From assembly GCA_029246545.1 (NCBI GenBank), contig JAQWMX010000020.1, positions 1-64,000 of the forward strand: a stretch of 64,000 nt of DNA. Direction: 5' to 3'. The stretch's first letter is position 1. Every line of letters begins with the position of its first letter. This document shows positions 1 to 9,290 of this stretch, in pieces. The position numbers and the translations under genes are program-made. Below the pieces are notes generated by a model. That model was not told the DNA's origin. It searched no databases and worked only from the letters and a program-made list of their open reading frames with translations. This DNA is from Gammaproteobacteria bacterium (GTDB lineage: Bacteria > Pseudomonadota > Gammaproteobacteria > Pseudomonadales > Pseudohongiellaceae).

Positions 1-910
1 TACCTTGCCCTATCTTTTCACCTTTATAAGCATACCAAGCACCAGACTTCTCAACTAAATCTTGTTTGACACCTAAATCAATAATTTCGCCTAAACGCGA
101 AATACCTTTACCGTAATAAATCTGAAACTCAACTTGCTTAAATGGCGGCGCAACTTTGTTCTTCACTACTTTAACGCGGGTTTCATTACCGACTACTTCA
201 TCGCCTTCTTTAATTGCGCCAATTCGGCGGATATCTAATCGTACCGAAGAATAAAATTTAAGCGCATTACCACCCGTAGTCGTTTCAGGCGAGCCAAACA
301 TGACGCCAATCTTCATACGGATTTGGTTAATGAAAATCACCAGCGTATTTGAATTTTTAATATTGCCGGTCATTTTGCGTAAGGCTTGTGACATTAGACG
401 AGCTTGTAAACCCATATGACTGTCACCCATATCACCTTCTATTTCTGCACGTGGTGTTAATGCCGCAACTGAGTCAATAACCACGACATCAACAGCGCCT
501 GAACGCACAATCATGTCGCAAATTTCCAGAGCTTGTTCACCGGTGTCTGGCTGGCTCACCAACAATTCATCGACATCTACGCCCAAATTACCAGCATAGA
601 TAGGATCTAAAGCATGCTCAGCATCAATAAAGGCACAAGTACCGCCGGCCTTTTGGGCTTCAGCAATAACTTGTAAAGTTAGCGTAGTTTTACCGGAAGA
701 TTCAGGACCATAAATTTCTACCACCCGCCCTTTTGGTAACCCTCCAATGCCTAGCGCAACATCCAAGCCTAAAGAACCAGTAGAAATGGCAGGAAGAGCG
801 ACTCGTTCGGTATCACCCATTCTCATCATTGAGCCTTTACCGAATTGTTTTTCAATTTGCGCTAGTGCTGCACCAAGCGCCTTATCTCTGTTGTTATCCT
901 GCTCTGCCAT
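1..910 (-). CDS. recA: Recombinase RecA, C-terminus cut by the window edge
   Basis: RecA polymerises on single-stranded DNA, drives homologous strand exchange and activates LexA self-cleavage. I translated the minus strand from the ATG at 910: it begins [20 protein letters not shown] and stays open to base 1, giving 303 codons of an expected 350 or so. The Walker A motif GPESSGKTT lies at residues 68-76, and the L2-loop region with [20 protein letters not shown] is intact. An AAGG ribosome binding sequence precedes the ATG (TAAGGTAACTCAATG on the minus strand). The gene is divergent from mutS, as in many gammaproteobacteria. I found no CTGT-N8-ACAG LexA box upstream. Identity is certain; only the C-terminal tail is missing. 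Confidence 0.97.
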   Translation of the reverse strand, partial: MAEQDNNRDKALGAALAQIEKQFGKGSMMRMGDTERVALPAISTGSLGLDVALGIGGLPKGRVVEIYGPESSGKTTLTLQVIAEAQKAGGTCAFIDAEHALDPIYAGNLGVDVDELLVSQPDTGEQALEICDMIVRSGAVDVVVIDSVAALTPRAEIEGDMGDSHMGLQARLMSQALRKMTGNIKNSNTLVIFINQIRMKIGVMFGSPETTTGGNALKFYSSVRLDIRRIGAIKEGDEVVGNETRVKVVKNKVAPPFKQVEFQIYYGKGISRLGEIIDLGVKQDLVEKSGAWYAYKGEKIGQG

Positions 911-1085
911 TGAGTTACCTTATATTAAGCGTTGTGTTGATTGATTTTTTATGATTTATCTATTTAGACTAGAGTATGTATCTTATCTGTTTTGTTGAAA
1001 ATAGCTGCAATTTTTTGGTAAAAAATTACGCTCCAAAGCAATAATAATTAAAGCAGATAAACTCCGCTTATTCAAAAGAGATTTT

Positions 1086-1114
1086 TTGTATGATCGGAAT
1101 GAATCACGTAGAAT
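1086..1114 (+). promoter_or_regulatory. Putative sigma-70 promoter of mutS
   Basis: TTGTAT (1086-1091) and TAGAAT (1109-1114) are separated by exactly 17 bases and lie 66 bases before the proposed mutS start. This is a good match to the -35/-10 consensus (4/6 and 5/6). Inferred from sequence only. Confidence 0.45.
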
Positions 1115-1179
1115 ATTTTCCTTCTATTTAACACTTTTCAGCGTCAATAAATTCAGTAGGCAGCTTTCAGTAGGTTAAT

Positions 1180-3741
1180 TTGAACAACCCAGCTTCAGTA
1201 CATACCCCCATGATGCAGCAATACCTGAAGGTGAAGGCCAAGTATCAGGATGAATTACTTTTTTATCGCATGGGCGATTTCTATGAGTTGTTTTACAGCG
1301 ATGCTGAAAAAGCCGCTAAGCTACTCGATATTACGCTAACTGCACGTGGCAAGTCTGGTGGCAACCCAATACCGATGTGCGGAATCCCTTACCATGCTGC
1401 AGATCGTTATTTAGCTAAGTTAGTTGAACAAGGAATATCTGTCGCGATCTGTGAGCAAATTGGCGATCCAGCGACTAGTAAAGGCCCCGTTGAACGTAAA
1501 GTAGTCAAACTGATCACACCCGGAACCCTAAGTGATGAGGCGCTACTTCAAGAAACCCAAGACAGACTCTTAGCAGCTTTATATTTTGATGGCGACAAAT
1601 ATGGCCTGGCCTCTTTAGATTTAAGTGCTGGTCGTTTTTCAGTATTGGAAGTCACTAACGAAGATGCTTTGCTAAATGAAGTGGAGCGCATAAACCCTGC
1701 AGAGATGCTTATCAGTGAAGCTAACCCTTGGCCACAAGCTATCTCCAAGCGGGAGGGTAAACGCCTTAGACCAGAATGGGACTTTGATTTAGATAGCTCT
1801 GTTCGTTCATTAAAACAACAGCTTCAAACTGATAACCTAGATGGTTTTGGTTGTCAGAATCTAAAAACTGCATTACAAGCAGCAGGATGTTTACTTAATT
1901 ACGCCAAAGAAACCCAATTCTCAGAACTACCACATTGCCAAAGTTTAAGAATAGAGAACAATGAAGACAGTCTAATTCTAGACAGCATAAGCCGCCGCAA
2001 TCTCGAAATTAATAGCAATTTAAATGGAGGCAAAACAAACACTTTAAGCTCAGTGTTTGATAAATGCTCCACAGCTATGGGCTCACGTTTATTAATACGT
2101 TGGTTGCATCGTCCGATTAGGGATATTCAACAGATAAAGCACCGCCAGCATGCGGTTAACAGTCTTATTAGTAATTATTATTATGAAAATATCCAAGCCA
2201 TCCTTGAACAAATAGGCGATTTAGAACGTATTGTTGCTCGTGTAGGTCTGCGCTCTGCCAAGCCACGAGATCTAGTAAAGCTTCGGGAGGCATTGGCTTT
2301 ACTGCCTGAGTTGCAAATCATCTTAAAAAGTATCGATTCACCACAGTTACAAAATCTAGCAATAGGTATTGGTGATCACCCTGAATTACATAGCCTGCTA
2401 GATCGCGCAGTAGAAGAAAACCCGCCTGTGGTTATTCGAGAAGGTGGTGTTATTGCGACAGGCTATGATTCAGAGTTGGACGAATTAAGAAATCTAAGTA
2501 ACACTGCTGGCGACTTTTTAACTAAGTTAGAACAAGATGAAAAGTCACGCACAGGTATCAGTACACTTAAAGTTGGCTACAACCGCGTGCATGGTTATTA
2601 CATTGAAATTAGCCGACTGCAATCTGAGCATGCTCCAGCAGACTACATACGACGTCAAACCTTAAAAAACGCAGAACGATTTATCACTCCGCAATTAAAA
2701 GAGTTTGAAGATAAAGTCCTTAGTGCCAAAAGCAAATCTCTTGCGCGTGAAAAACTGCTCTATGAAGAGCTATTAGATAAGCTTGCTTTGCAACTCAAGG
2801 CCTTACAAGAAAATGCCTTTAGCCTTGGTGAGCTTGACGTACTTAGCAATTTTGCTGAACGCGCGCAGACCTTAAATTTAAATTGCCCAGAACTAAGTAG
2901 TCAGGCTGGCATCCAGATTAAACAAGGTCGGCATCCTGTTGTTGAACAAGTCATGGATGAAGCTTTTGTTGCTAATGATCTGTTATTAAGCCCAGAAACT
3001 AATATGCTTATTATTACTGGTCCCAATATGGGTGGTAAATCCACCTACATGCGCCAAACGGCCATTATTGTTTTGCTTGCGCATACGGGCTGTTTTGTTC
3101 CAGCAGAACAAGCTCTTATTGGACCGATCGATCGAATTTTTACACGAATTGGCTCTTCAGATGATTTAGCAGGAGGCCGCTCAACATTCATGGTAGAAAT
3201 GACCGAAACTGCTAACATTTTAAATAATGCAACCGCTGAAAGCCTGATTTTGATGGATGAAATCGGTCGCGGCACCAGCACATTCGATGGTTTATCCCTG
3301 GCTTGGGCATGTGCTGTAAACATAGCTTCTGAGATAAACGCGTCCACTCTATTCGCAACACATTATTTTGAACTAACTGGCTTAGCTGAACAGTTCCCTT
3401 CAGTCAAAAATGTACATTTGAGTGCTACAGAACATGATAATAGTATCGTTTTTTTACACAGTGTCGAAGACGGACCAGCAAACCAAAGTTATGGGCTGCA
3501 AGTTGCGCAGTTAGCAGGCATACCGAAATCAGTAGTTCAACAAGCTAAGTCAAAGTTAAAACAATTGGAAAGTAAAGAATATAAACAAAATCCCCCGTCG
3601 TTGAACCAGTCTGATTTATTTTCGGTAGATAAGCCGCACCCAGCAATTGAAAGACTCTTAGAAAGCGAGCCTGACGACATGACGCCTAAACAAGCCCAAG
3701 ACTTTCTCTATATCTTGAATAAACTAGTGCGAGAGGAGTAA
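1180..3741 (+). CDS. mutS: DNA mismatch repair protein MutS
   Basis: MutS recognises base mismatches and small loops and starts methyl-directed repair with MutL. The mismatch-reading Phe-x-Glu motif is visible as FYE at residues 34-36. The ATPase has Walker A GPNMGGKS at 614-621 and Walker [11 protein letters not shown] around 689-698, with D693/E694. Length is 853 residues, the same as E. coli MutS. The start is TTG at 1180: the conserved segment HTPMMQQYL begins at residue 8, as in relatives, so the ATG at 1210 would remove conserved residues. It is followed by fdxA, the usual neighbour in Pseudomonas-type genomes. No anomaly other than the TTG start. Confidence 0.97.
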   Translation: MNNPASVHTPMMQQYLKVKAKYQDELLFYRMGDFYELFYSDAEKAAKLLDITLTARGKSGGNPIPMCGIPYHAADRYLAKLVEQGISVAICEQIGDPATSKGPVERKVVKLITPGTLSDEALLQETQDRLLAALYFDGDKYGLASLDLSAGRFSVLEVTNEDALLNEVERINPAEMLISEANPWPQAISKREGKRLRPEWDFDLDSSVRSLKQQLQTDNLDGFGCQNLKTALQAAGCLLNYAKETQFSELPHCQSLRIENNEDSLILDSISRRNLEINSNLNGGKTNTLSSVFDKCSTAMGSRLLIRWLHRPIRDIQQIKHRQHAVNSLISNYYYENIQAILEQIGDLERIVARVGLRSAKPRDLVKLREALALLPELQIILKSIDSPQLQNLAIGIGDHPELHSLLDRAVEENPPVVIREGGVIATGYDSELDELRNLSNTAGDFLTKLEQDEKSRTGISTLKVGYNRVHGYYIEISRLQSEHAPADYIRRQTLKNAERFITPQLKEFEDKVLSAKSKSLAREKLLYEELLDKLALQLKALQENAFSLGELDVLSNFAERAQTLNLNCPELSSQAGIQIKQGRHPVVEQVMDEAFVANDLLLSPETNMLIITGPNMGGKSTYMRQTAIIVLLAHTGCFVPAEQALIGPIDRIFTRIGSSDDLAGGRSTFMVEMTETANILNNATAESLILMDEIGRGTSTFDGLSLAWACAVNIASEINASTLFATHYFELTGLAEQFPSVKNVHLSATEHDNSIVFLHSVEDGPANQSYGLQVAQLAGIPKSVVQQAKSKLKQLESKEYKQNPPSLNQSDLFSVDKPHPAIERLLESEPDDMTPKQAQDFLYILNKLVREE

Positions 3742-3799
3742 TTCTTGCTAAAATACATAATTAAAGCGCACTGTTTGAAATGTATTAAGGAGATTTAGA

Positions 3800-4123
3800 A
3801 TGACCTTTATAGTTGGTGAAAATTGTATTCGTTGTAAGCACACAGATTGTGTAGAGGTCTGCCCTGTAGACTGTTTTTACGAAGGTCCTAATATGCTGGT
3901 CATAAATCCTGACGAATGCATTGACTGCGCTTTATGTGAACCTGAATGTCCAGTAGATGCTATCTATGCTGAAGATGAAATACCTGAAGATCAGGCGGAC
4001 TTTCTAGAAATTAATACAGAGCTTAGTGAGAAATGGCCCAATATCACTGAGATGAAAGATGCTTTACCTGATGCCGAAGAATGGACCGACAAAGCTGACA
4101 AGAAGCAATATTTAGAGCGCTAA
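3800..4123 (+). CDS. fdxA: 7Fe ferredoxin FdxA (3Fe-4S plus 4Fe-4S)
   Basis: A small soluble electron carrier of 107 residues. By analogy with Azotobacter FdI, C9, C17 and C50 should bind the 3Fe-4S cluster and C21, C40, C43 and C46 the 4Fe-4S cluster; C12 and C25 are extra. The acidic C-terminal extension is typical of the proteobacterial FdxA group. A strong AAGGAGA ribosome binding site lies at about 3787-3793. It converges on rpoS with only a 10-base gap, leaving no room for the RsmZ-type small RNA found between these genes in Pseudomonas. Electron partners cannot be read from context. Confidence 0.93.
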   Translation: MTFIVGENCIRCKHTDCVEVCPVDCFYEGPNMLVINPDECIDCALCEPECPVDAIYAEDEIPEDQADFLEINTELSEKWPNITEMKDALPDAEEWTDKADKKQYLER

Positions 4124-4133
4124 ATCAGATTTA

Positions 4134-5179
4134 TTATTCTTCACTATCAAACAGGTAGTCGATACTTAAGCCTTCTCTTTCAAGATAGCGCCGTAAGCGC
4201 GACAAAGCCTCAATTTGTATTTGCCTGACTCTTTCTCGAGTCAGGCCAATCTCTTCACCAACCTCATCCAAGGTACTAGCTTCATAGCCAAATAAACCAA
4301 AACGTCGAGCTACTATTTCCGACTCTCTGGCAGAAAGTCTTTCGACCCACTTTTCAAGCTTATGTCTCAAGTCCTCTTTTTCAATAATTCTTTCTGAATC
4401 GACGTTTACATCGTCTGGAAACACATCCAGCAGACTACAATCAGAATTATTAGGTAAAGGTGTATCTGCCGAACAAACTTTTACTTCTCTTTTTCTCAAT
4501 TTAACAATTTGAGCAATTGATAAATCCATTTTTTCTGCTAGCTCGTCATCGCTTGGTTCTCTATCCAACTCTTCAGTAAACTTGCAAAGAGCACGAGTAC
4601 AGGCGTTGATGTCTTTTATTACATGAATAGGCATCCGAATAGTTTTCCCATTATTCATAATTGCCCGATCAATACTCTGTTTTATCCACCAAGTAGCATA
4701 AGTTGAGAATCTAAAGCCCAACTCTGGGTTAAATTTTTCAACAGCCCGCATTAAACCCAAACTATCCTCTTCTATTAGGTCTAGAAATGAAAGCCCCTAT
4801 TCATTGCACGCTTAGCTAATGTAACGACTAAGTGTAAATTAGACTCAATCATTTGTTTTCTTGAATTATCATTACCCTTCGCTATCTCTCTTGCCAATCT
4901 TACTTCCTCATTGGCTGACAGTAAGGGGGTATGGCCAATTTCATTAAGGTACAAAGTAGTTGGATCAAGTCCGGCACTGGAATCTTTTGCTTTAGAGGCT
5001 AATTTCTTAATTGGTTTTTTATGCGTTTGTTTTTTAAGATCTTTCGCCTTATATTGAGAATTCGACTCTTTCAAGAGCTTAGCTCTAAGAACTAAAGGTA
5101 GCTTTACTTTATTTCTTGAAGGGTTTGGTGAAGTGTCTTCTGTTTTATCCATGCCTGAACTCCTTTTCAGTTTACTCAA
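4134..5179 (-). pseudogene. rpoS: Stationary-phase sigma factor RpoS, interrupted by a -1 frameshift
   Basis: The two halves together are a complete RpoS of about 348 residues. The upstream part (5179 down to about 4797) holds the basic N-terminal region and sigma region 1.2/2.1 (TLYLNEIGHTPLLSANEEV, then [20 protein letters not shown]). It then runs into TAG at 4781-4783. The downstream part resumes in another frame with [20 protein letters not shown] and continues through regions 2.4, 3 and 4 ([19 protein letters not shown]) to the end. One extra G in the GGGG run (CCCC at 4794-4797 on the plus strand) would restore [13 protein letters not shown] exactly. As written, the product would stop inside sigma region 2. 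It is either a sequencing or assembly error or a real loss of RpoS. nlpD lies upstream, the usual arrangement. Confidence 0.9.
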
Positions 5180-5302
5180 TCTTTTTAGATTATTAATCTA
5201 CTTCAAATAAAGAGCTTAATCTGCACAAGCCACACTAGAGTATAGTGCATAATTTTTAGAGCGCGAATATTTTTATAAGATTTGGAATAAGTTTATTAAA
5301 AC

Positions 5303-6088
5303 TTATCTGGGAGGTAAATAGCTTTCTGGATCGACTGGTTTTCCGGCCAACCTTATTTCAAAGTGCAACATATTTCGATCTATTCCTGTGGAGCCTAAAT
5401 TAGCAATCTGCTGTCCCCTCACAACAATGTCTCCTTCACTCACACCAATAGAGTCATTATGCGCATAAGCACTTAAAAACTGGTCGTTATGCTTAACAAT
5501 AATTAATTCACCATAACGAAGAAGACCATTGCCAGCATAGACAACTTCTCCTGATTCAGCTGCTAAAATAGAGTCTCCGTTATCCCCTGCAATATCAATT
5601 CCCTTATTCTCATTATTAGAAACAGAGAATGTCGCAATGATATTACCCTGCGCTGGCCAAACCCAACGCAACAAAGTGTTATCAGAGCCTGCAGGCCTGC
5701 TTTGTGCATTCCCACTAGTATTTTGTGTGATAACACTCGACTCTTGATTTTGATTACTGGAGTTAGTTGATGAATTATTGGCTGCAACATTTGAAATATC
5801 CAAGTTCAATTCTTGGCCAGGAAATATAACGTAAGGCCGACTGATATTATTTGCAAGAGCAAGTGAGTTGTAATCTAGGTCATACATCCAGGCAATTGCA
5901 TACAAGCTTTCACCCTCATTCACACGATGTCGCGGCCCATCCCCAAGAGTGACAGTAGTACGTTGTGAAGAGACAGCTTCTTGTCCAACATCAACTACAG
6001 GAGCGCGATAGCCATCAGTGGAACATGCACATAACAGCATAAAACACATGCCGCTTAAGTAACTTCGATTAAATTCTGTCTTAGCCAT
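5303..6088 (-). CDS. nlpD: Lipoprotein NlpD: LysM plus degenerate LytM/M23 domain, amidase activator
   Basis: NlpD is an outer-membrane lipoprotein that activates AmiC-type amidases during cell separation. From the ATG at 6088 the protein starts MAKTEFNRSYLSGMCFMLLC and has a lipobox LCAC, with Cys22 as lipid anchor. An upstream ATG at 6118 would put ten residues before the signal and is less likely. A LysM domain (HRVNEGESLYAIAWMY onward) is followed by an Asn/Ser/Gln-rich linker and a LytM domain. The first zinc-ligand motif is degenerate (NKGIDIAGDNGD instead of HxGxD), while LHFEIR keeps one His. This matches E. coli NlpD, a non-catalytic activator. It lies directly upstream of rpoS; in E. 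coli the main rpoS promoter lies inside nlpD. Confidence 0.9.
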   Translation of the reverse strand: MAKTEFNRSYLSGMCFMLLCACSTDGYRAPVVDVGQEAVSSQRTTVTLGDGPRHRVNEGESLYAIAWMYDLDYNSLALANNISRPYVIFPGQELNLDISNVAANNSSTNSSNQNQESSVITQNTSGNAQSRPAGSDNTLLRWVWPAQGNIIATFSVSNNENKGIDIAGDNGDSILAAESGEVVYAGNGLLRYGELIIVKHNDQFLSAYAHNDSIGVSEGDIVVRGQQIANLGSTGIDRNMLHFEIRLAGKPVDPESYLPPR

Positions 6089-6118
6089 AATTCTCAAAGT
6101 GTTGGTGAAAAAATGCAT

Positions 6119-7015
6119 TTAAAGATGCTCACCCTGTTTATTCGACGACTGCATCTTTTTTTCTAAAAAATAAACCAGTGAGAAACCAAACAAAGTTATC
6201 GCAATAAAAATGCCTATATATGAAGTACCCTGTTCAAATAAATTAAGCTCAGATGGCCAAATAGTGTAGAGCGAACCTAAAAGTATTCCTAACAGAAATA
6301 CAAGGACCTCATCTCTCCAATGCTTTAAACAATAAGCCAAGATATTTGAGAAGCATATCAAGCCAGCAACACAGCCGCTTACAAAAACAACTAGAACTAC
6401 AATATCAAAGCTTCGAACAGCCTCAAGAATTCCTTCATAAGCGCCAAGCAAAACTAAAATAAAAGCACCTGAAATGCCGGGTAGAATCATTGCACAAATA
6501 GCTATGGCTGCACTCAAAAAAACATAAACTAAATTAATTTGATCTTCTTTTCCTGGTATGAAATTTAATAGTACAGCTAACAAAATACCGGCTGACAATA
6601 ATAAATATTTTTGCCAATTCCACTGCTGAATTTGCTTTCTTAGAAATAAACTTGATGACAGAATCAAGCCTACAAAAAAAGTCATCACTAAGTATTCAAA
6701 ACTCTCCAGCAAGAAACCAACAAAGTTAGCAAGAATTACGGCTGCAAAAATTATCCCTAGAAATAATGTTAGTAGGAAATCGCCATTAATATATGTCCAG
6801 AAGGACTTAAACCCATCTTCAAATAATAACTGCAATGCTTTTAGGTTACAGGCTTGAATTGAAAATATAAGCTCTTCATAAATATTAGTAATAAAAGCTA
6901 TCGTGCCACCAGAAACTCCAGGGACTGTATCTGCAGCGCCCATTGCCATACCTTTTAAAAACAGCATCAAGCGTTTTTTATTCAAGAAATGACTTTCCTC
7001 TTTTTGTTCTTTCAT
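6119..7015 (-). CDS. DUF368 (PopT-type) polyprenyl-phosphate transporter
   Basis: An integral membrane protein of 298 residues with about nine hydrophobic segments. The family signature GMAMGAADTVPGVSGGTIAF sits near residues 23-42, and a second half-repeat contains AMILPGISGAFILVLLG. DUF368 proteins have been shown to recycle undecaprenyl phosphate across the cytoplasmic membrane (the PopT family), so a role in returning the lipid carrier for peptidoglycan and O-antigen synthesis is likely; substrate use here is inferred from family. It lies between pcm and nlpD, a place where many gammaproteobacteria have no gene. Its stop codon is 30 bases from the preferred nlpD start, so co-transcription with nlpD is likely. 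Confidence 0.85.
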   Translation of the reverse strand: MKEQKEESHFLNKKRLMLFLKGMAMGAADTVPGVSGGTIAFITNIYEELIFSIQACNLKALQLLFEDGFKSFWTYINGDFLLTLFLGIIFAAVILANFVGFLLESFEYLVMTFFVGLILSSSLFLRKQIQQWNWQKYLLLSAGILLAVLLNFIPGKEDQINLVYVFLSAAIAICAMILPGISGAFILVLLGAYEGILEAVRSFDIVVLVVFVSGCVAGLICFSNILAYCLKHWRDEVLVFLLGILLGSLYTIWPSELNLFEQGTSYIGIFIAITLFGFSLVYFLEKKMQSSNKQGEHL

Positions 7016-7050
7016 TTCTTTATCTTTTTATCTTCTATCCAATAGCCAAA

Positions 7051-7704
7051 TTAACGTTCTACACCTTCTAATAAGGGTACGAACACTACGGGCTCTACAC
7101 TTTCAACTTCCACTTTATCTTTTTTCTTTCTACAAACCTGCAGCTCTTGCTGCCTTGCCCCACCTACAGGAATGACTATCACGCCACCTTCAGCAACTTG
7201 TTCGATTAAGGCCTTTGGTATCTCAGCTGCTGCTGCAGTAGTTATGATTGCATCAAAAGGAGCATATTGAGGCCAGCCATAGCGACCGTCAGCACATTTC
7301 AATTGAATATTATTTATTCCAAAATCCGAAAGTCGTTCCTTAGTTTTTTGTAATAACGAACTGATGCGCTCAATGCTATATACTCGTTTTACCAACTGCG
7401 CCAATATGGTCGTTTGATAACCACAACCTGTACCAAGCTCAAGTACTTTAGCTTTATCTATTTTATTGCCTTTACCTAAGGCACTTAGAATTATCTCTGT
7501 CATTCTGGCAACAATATAGGGCTGCGAAATCGTTTGATCAAAACCAATCGGCAATGAGACATCCTCATATGCACGGTGAGCTAGGGCTTCCTCTATAAAT
7601 AAATGTCGAGGTGTCGTGCGAATTGCTTCAAGCACGTCAATTTGCTGTATGCCTTGTTCTATAAGGCGTTGCACTAGACGCTCTCTGGTTCGAAGAGAAG
7701 TCAT
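7051..7704 (-). CDS. pcm: Protein-L-isoaspartate O-methyltransferase
   Basis: Repairs damaged proteins by SAM-dependent methylation of isoaspartyl residues. Visible motifs are TISQPYIVARMTE (substrate loop), the SAM-binding VLELGTGCGYQT, and FDAIITTAAAAEIP. The start at 7704 (MTSLRTRERLVQRL) is preferred to the ATG at 7737: it has an AAGGA sequence about 7 bases upstream and matches where Pseudomonas Pcm begins. The earlier ATG abuts the truD stop (TGAATG) and cannot be excluded. In most gammaproteobacteria surE lies between truD and pcm; here the two genes are immediate neighbours. Confidence 0.93.
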   Translation of the reverse strand: MTSLRTRERLVQRLIEQGIQQIDVLEAIRTTPRHLFIEEALAHRAYEDVSLPIGFDQTISQPYIVARMTEIILSALGKGNKIDKAKVLELGTGCGYQTTILAQLVKRVYSIERISSLLQKTKERLSDFGINNIQLKCADGRYGWPQYAPFDAIITTAAAAEIPKALIEQVAEGGVIVIPVGGARQQELQVCRKKKDKVEVESVEPVVFVPLLEGVER

Positions 7705-7737
7705 TCCAATTCCTTCTTGCTGAATACTACTATTCAT

Positions 7738-8796
7738 TCAAACCTGCTCCGTCTTTTTAACGACATAAACTTGCCCCCTTAATTTTACTAATTCTCGTAG
7801 AAAGGAGGTTGCATAAGCACCTTTAGCTAAACTGAATTCGAGTACAATCGTCTTATCATCTTCGACTTTATAACTTAGATTTTCAGGCATGCTGCGTAAT
7901 GCTCTTCTTTCTTGTTCTAGACCAATTTTTTCCAAACCTAGTTTTAACTCATTTTCAGTACTCACTATTTTCTCTTCAAGCGCTTCACTTAGATCCTCAG
8001 TTTTCAGCTTTCCAGCGCCCCACATAGGTCCACTGGGGTGAATATCTTTTTTGTCCAGTCGATCTGCTAAAAATTTATCCCAGTTTTCTGGTTTAAAACT
8101 AGCAGAACTACCATCAAGGCTCATAACATCACCAGATGTATAAGTACTCCAAGTTTTTTCCTCTACTCGCTGAGATAAAACCAAGTTGAACAAATGAGCG
8201 CGAGCTGCAGAAATATAAAGGTTCCGCTTATAGCGTTCTTTTATTTTAAGGCTTCCATTAAAAAGCTTTCTAGCATAATCAACATTGCCTCCATTTCTAC
8301 CAAATCGTTGCTCACCGAAATAGTTAGGCACCCCTTCTAAACTTAAATTCTGCAAGCTATCAATTAATTCCTTGGGCCTTTCACTTAAATCTCTCAAGCG
8401 TATTGAAAACTGATTACTGTGATGGCTACCCCGTCTAAGCTTACGTTTATTTTTAATGGTGCGTTGAACATGTAACTGTTCTGAATTTAATTCTTTTGCA
8501 TCCCTTAACTCATTATTGCCTTGTTTCACACTAAACCATTGTTGAGTAAGGGCGTGTTTATCCTTCATCCCGGAAAAAGAAACGTCTCTATCAGGCAATT
8601 TAAAATATTGCATAAGTCGTTTTTGGACCTCTTGCGTGGTTAGACCTTTTTTTTCCACGTACAAGAATAAATGATCGCCTTCTCCATCAGGCTCAAAATT
8701 CAATATCTCTTTAACCTGAAAATCTTCAGGGAAAACTTTATAACTGGCAGCTATTACAGGTTCAGAAGAAGCATAGGCAAGCCCCTGCATAGACAT
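7738..8796 (-). CDS. truD: tRNA pseudouridine(13) synthase TruD
   Basis: Makes pseudouridine 13 in tRNA(Glu). The catalytic motif is SGMKDKHALTQQW with Asp79 as nucleophile (Asp80 in E. coli). FGEQRFGRNGGN and the TRUD insertion domain follow, with a C-terminal LEFSLAKGAYATSFLREL. Length is 352 residues, normal for the family. It lies between ispF and pcm in the truD-ispF-ispD group, with a 2-base gap to ispF. Confidence 0.95.
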   Translation of the reverse strand: MSMQGLAYASSEPVIAASYKVFPEDFQVKEILNFEPDGEGDHLFLYVEKKGLTTQEVQKRLMQYFKLPDRDVSFSGMKDKHALTQQWFSVKQGNNELRDAKELNSEQLHVQRTIKNKRKLRRGSHHSNQFSIRLRDLSERPKELIDSLQNLSLEGVPNYFGEQRFGRNGGNVDYARKLFNGSLKIKERYKRNLYISAARAHLFNLVLSQRVEEKTWSTYTSGDVMSLDGSSASFKPENWDKFLADRLDKKDIHPSGPMWGAGKLKTEDLSEALEEKIVSTENELKLGLEKIGLEQERRALRSMPENLSYKVEDDKTIVLEFSLAKGAYATSFLRELVKLRGQVYVVKKTEQV

Positions 8797-8798
8797 GC

Positions 8799-9290
8799 TT
8801 AAAGGTTCTGCTCTATTAAAACGATTGCTTGAACCGCAATACCTTCTCCACGCCCAGTAAAACCTAAACCTTCGCTGGTAGTTGCCTTGATACTGAATTG
8901 TTCAACCGAGAGTTCCAGCGTATCAGCCAAAGACTGTCGCATCTGCAAATGATAGGGAGACATTTTCGGTTTTTCCGCGATTATAGTTACATCAGAATTT
9001 ACTAAAGACCAGTTGCGTTGTTTAAGCAGTTGATAAGATTGCTGCAATAAAGACAAACTATTTATGTTTTTATATTGAGAGTCAGTATCTGGGAAATGCT
9101 GACCTATATCTCCTAAAGCCAAAGCCCCTAATAAAGCATCACATAAAGCATGGCTTAGTACGTCGCCATCTGAATGTGCTTCAAGACTAAAAGCATGCGG
9201 AATTTTTATGCCTGCAAGAATGATACTCGCATTATCTTGAGCTTTGCTGGTGAATCGATGCACATCAAAACCACTGCCTATTCTAAGCAT
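8799..9290 (-). CDS. ispF: 2-C-methyl-D-erythritol 2,4-cyclodiphosphate synthase
   Basis: Fifth step of the MEP isoprenoid pathway: cyclises CDP-methylerythritol 2-phosphate with release of CMP. Zinc ligands D9, H11 (GFDVHRF) and H47 (LSHALCDALLGA) are in place, and the C-terminal ATTSEGLGFTGRGEGIA is typical. Length is 163 residues. It overlaps the end of ispD by 8 bases, so the two are probably translationally coupled; dxr of the same pathway lies 20 kb away at 29-30 kb. Confidence 0.96.
   Translation of the reverse strand: MLRIGSGFDVHRFTSKAQDNASIILAGIKIPHAFSLEAHSDGDVLSHALCDALLGALALGDIGQHFPDTDSQYKNINSLSLLQQSYQLLKQRNWSLVNSDVTIIAEKPKMSPYHLQMRQSLADTLELSVEQFSIKATTSEGLGFTGRGEGIAVQAIVLIEQNL

Noticed and set aside
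747-944. Small plus-strand open frame over the recA start
   Set aside because: Entirely antisense to the well-conserved RecA N-terminus; no own evidence.
4121-4136. Site where Pseudomonas carries the RsmZ small RNA between fdxA and rpoS
   Set aside because: Only 10 bases separate the two stop codons, too little for any small RNA.
5202-5302. Possible promoter or regulator site between rpoS and nlpD
   Set aside because: AT-rich but I see no convincing -10/-35 pair or palindrome; in relatives the main rpoS promoter is inside nlpD.
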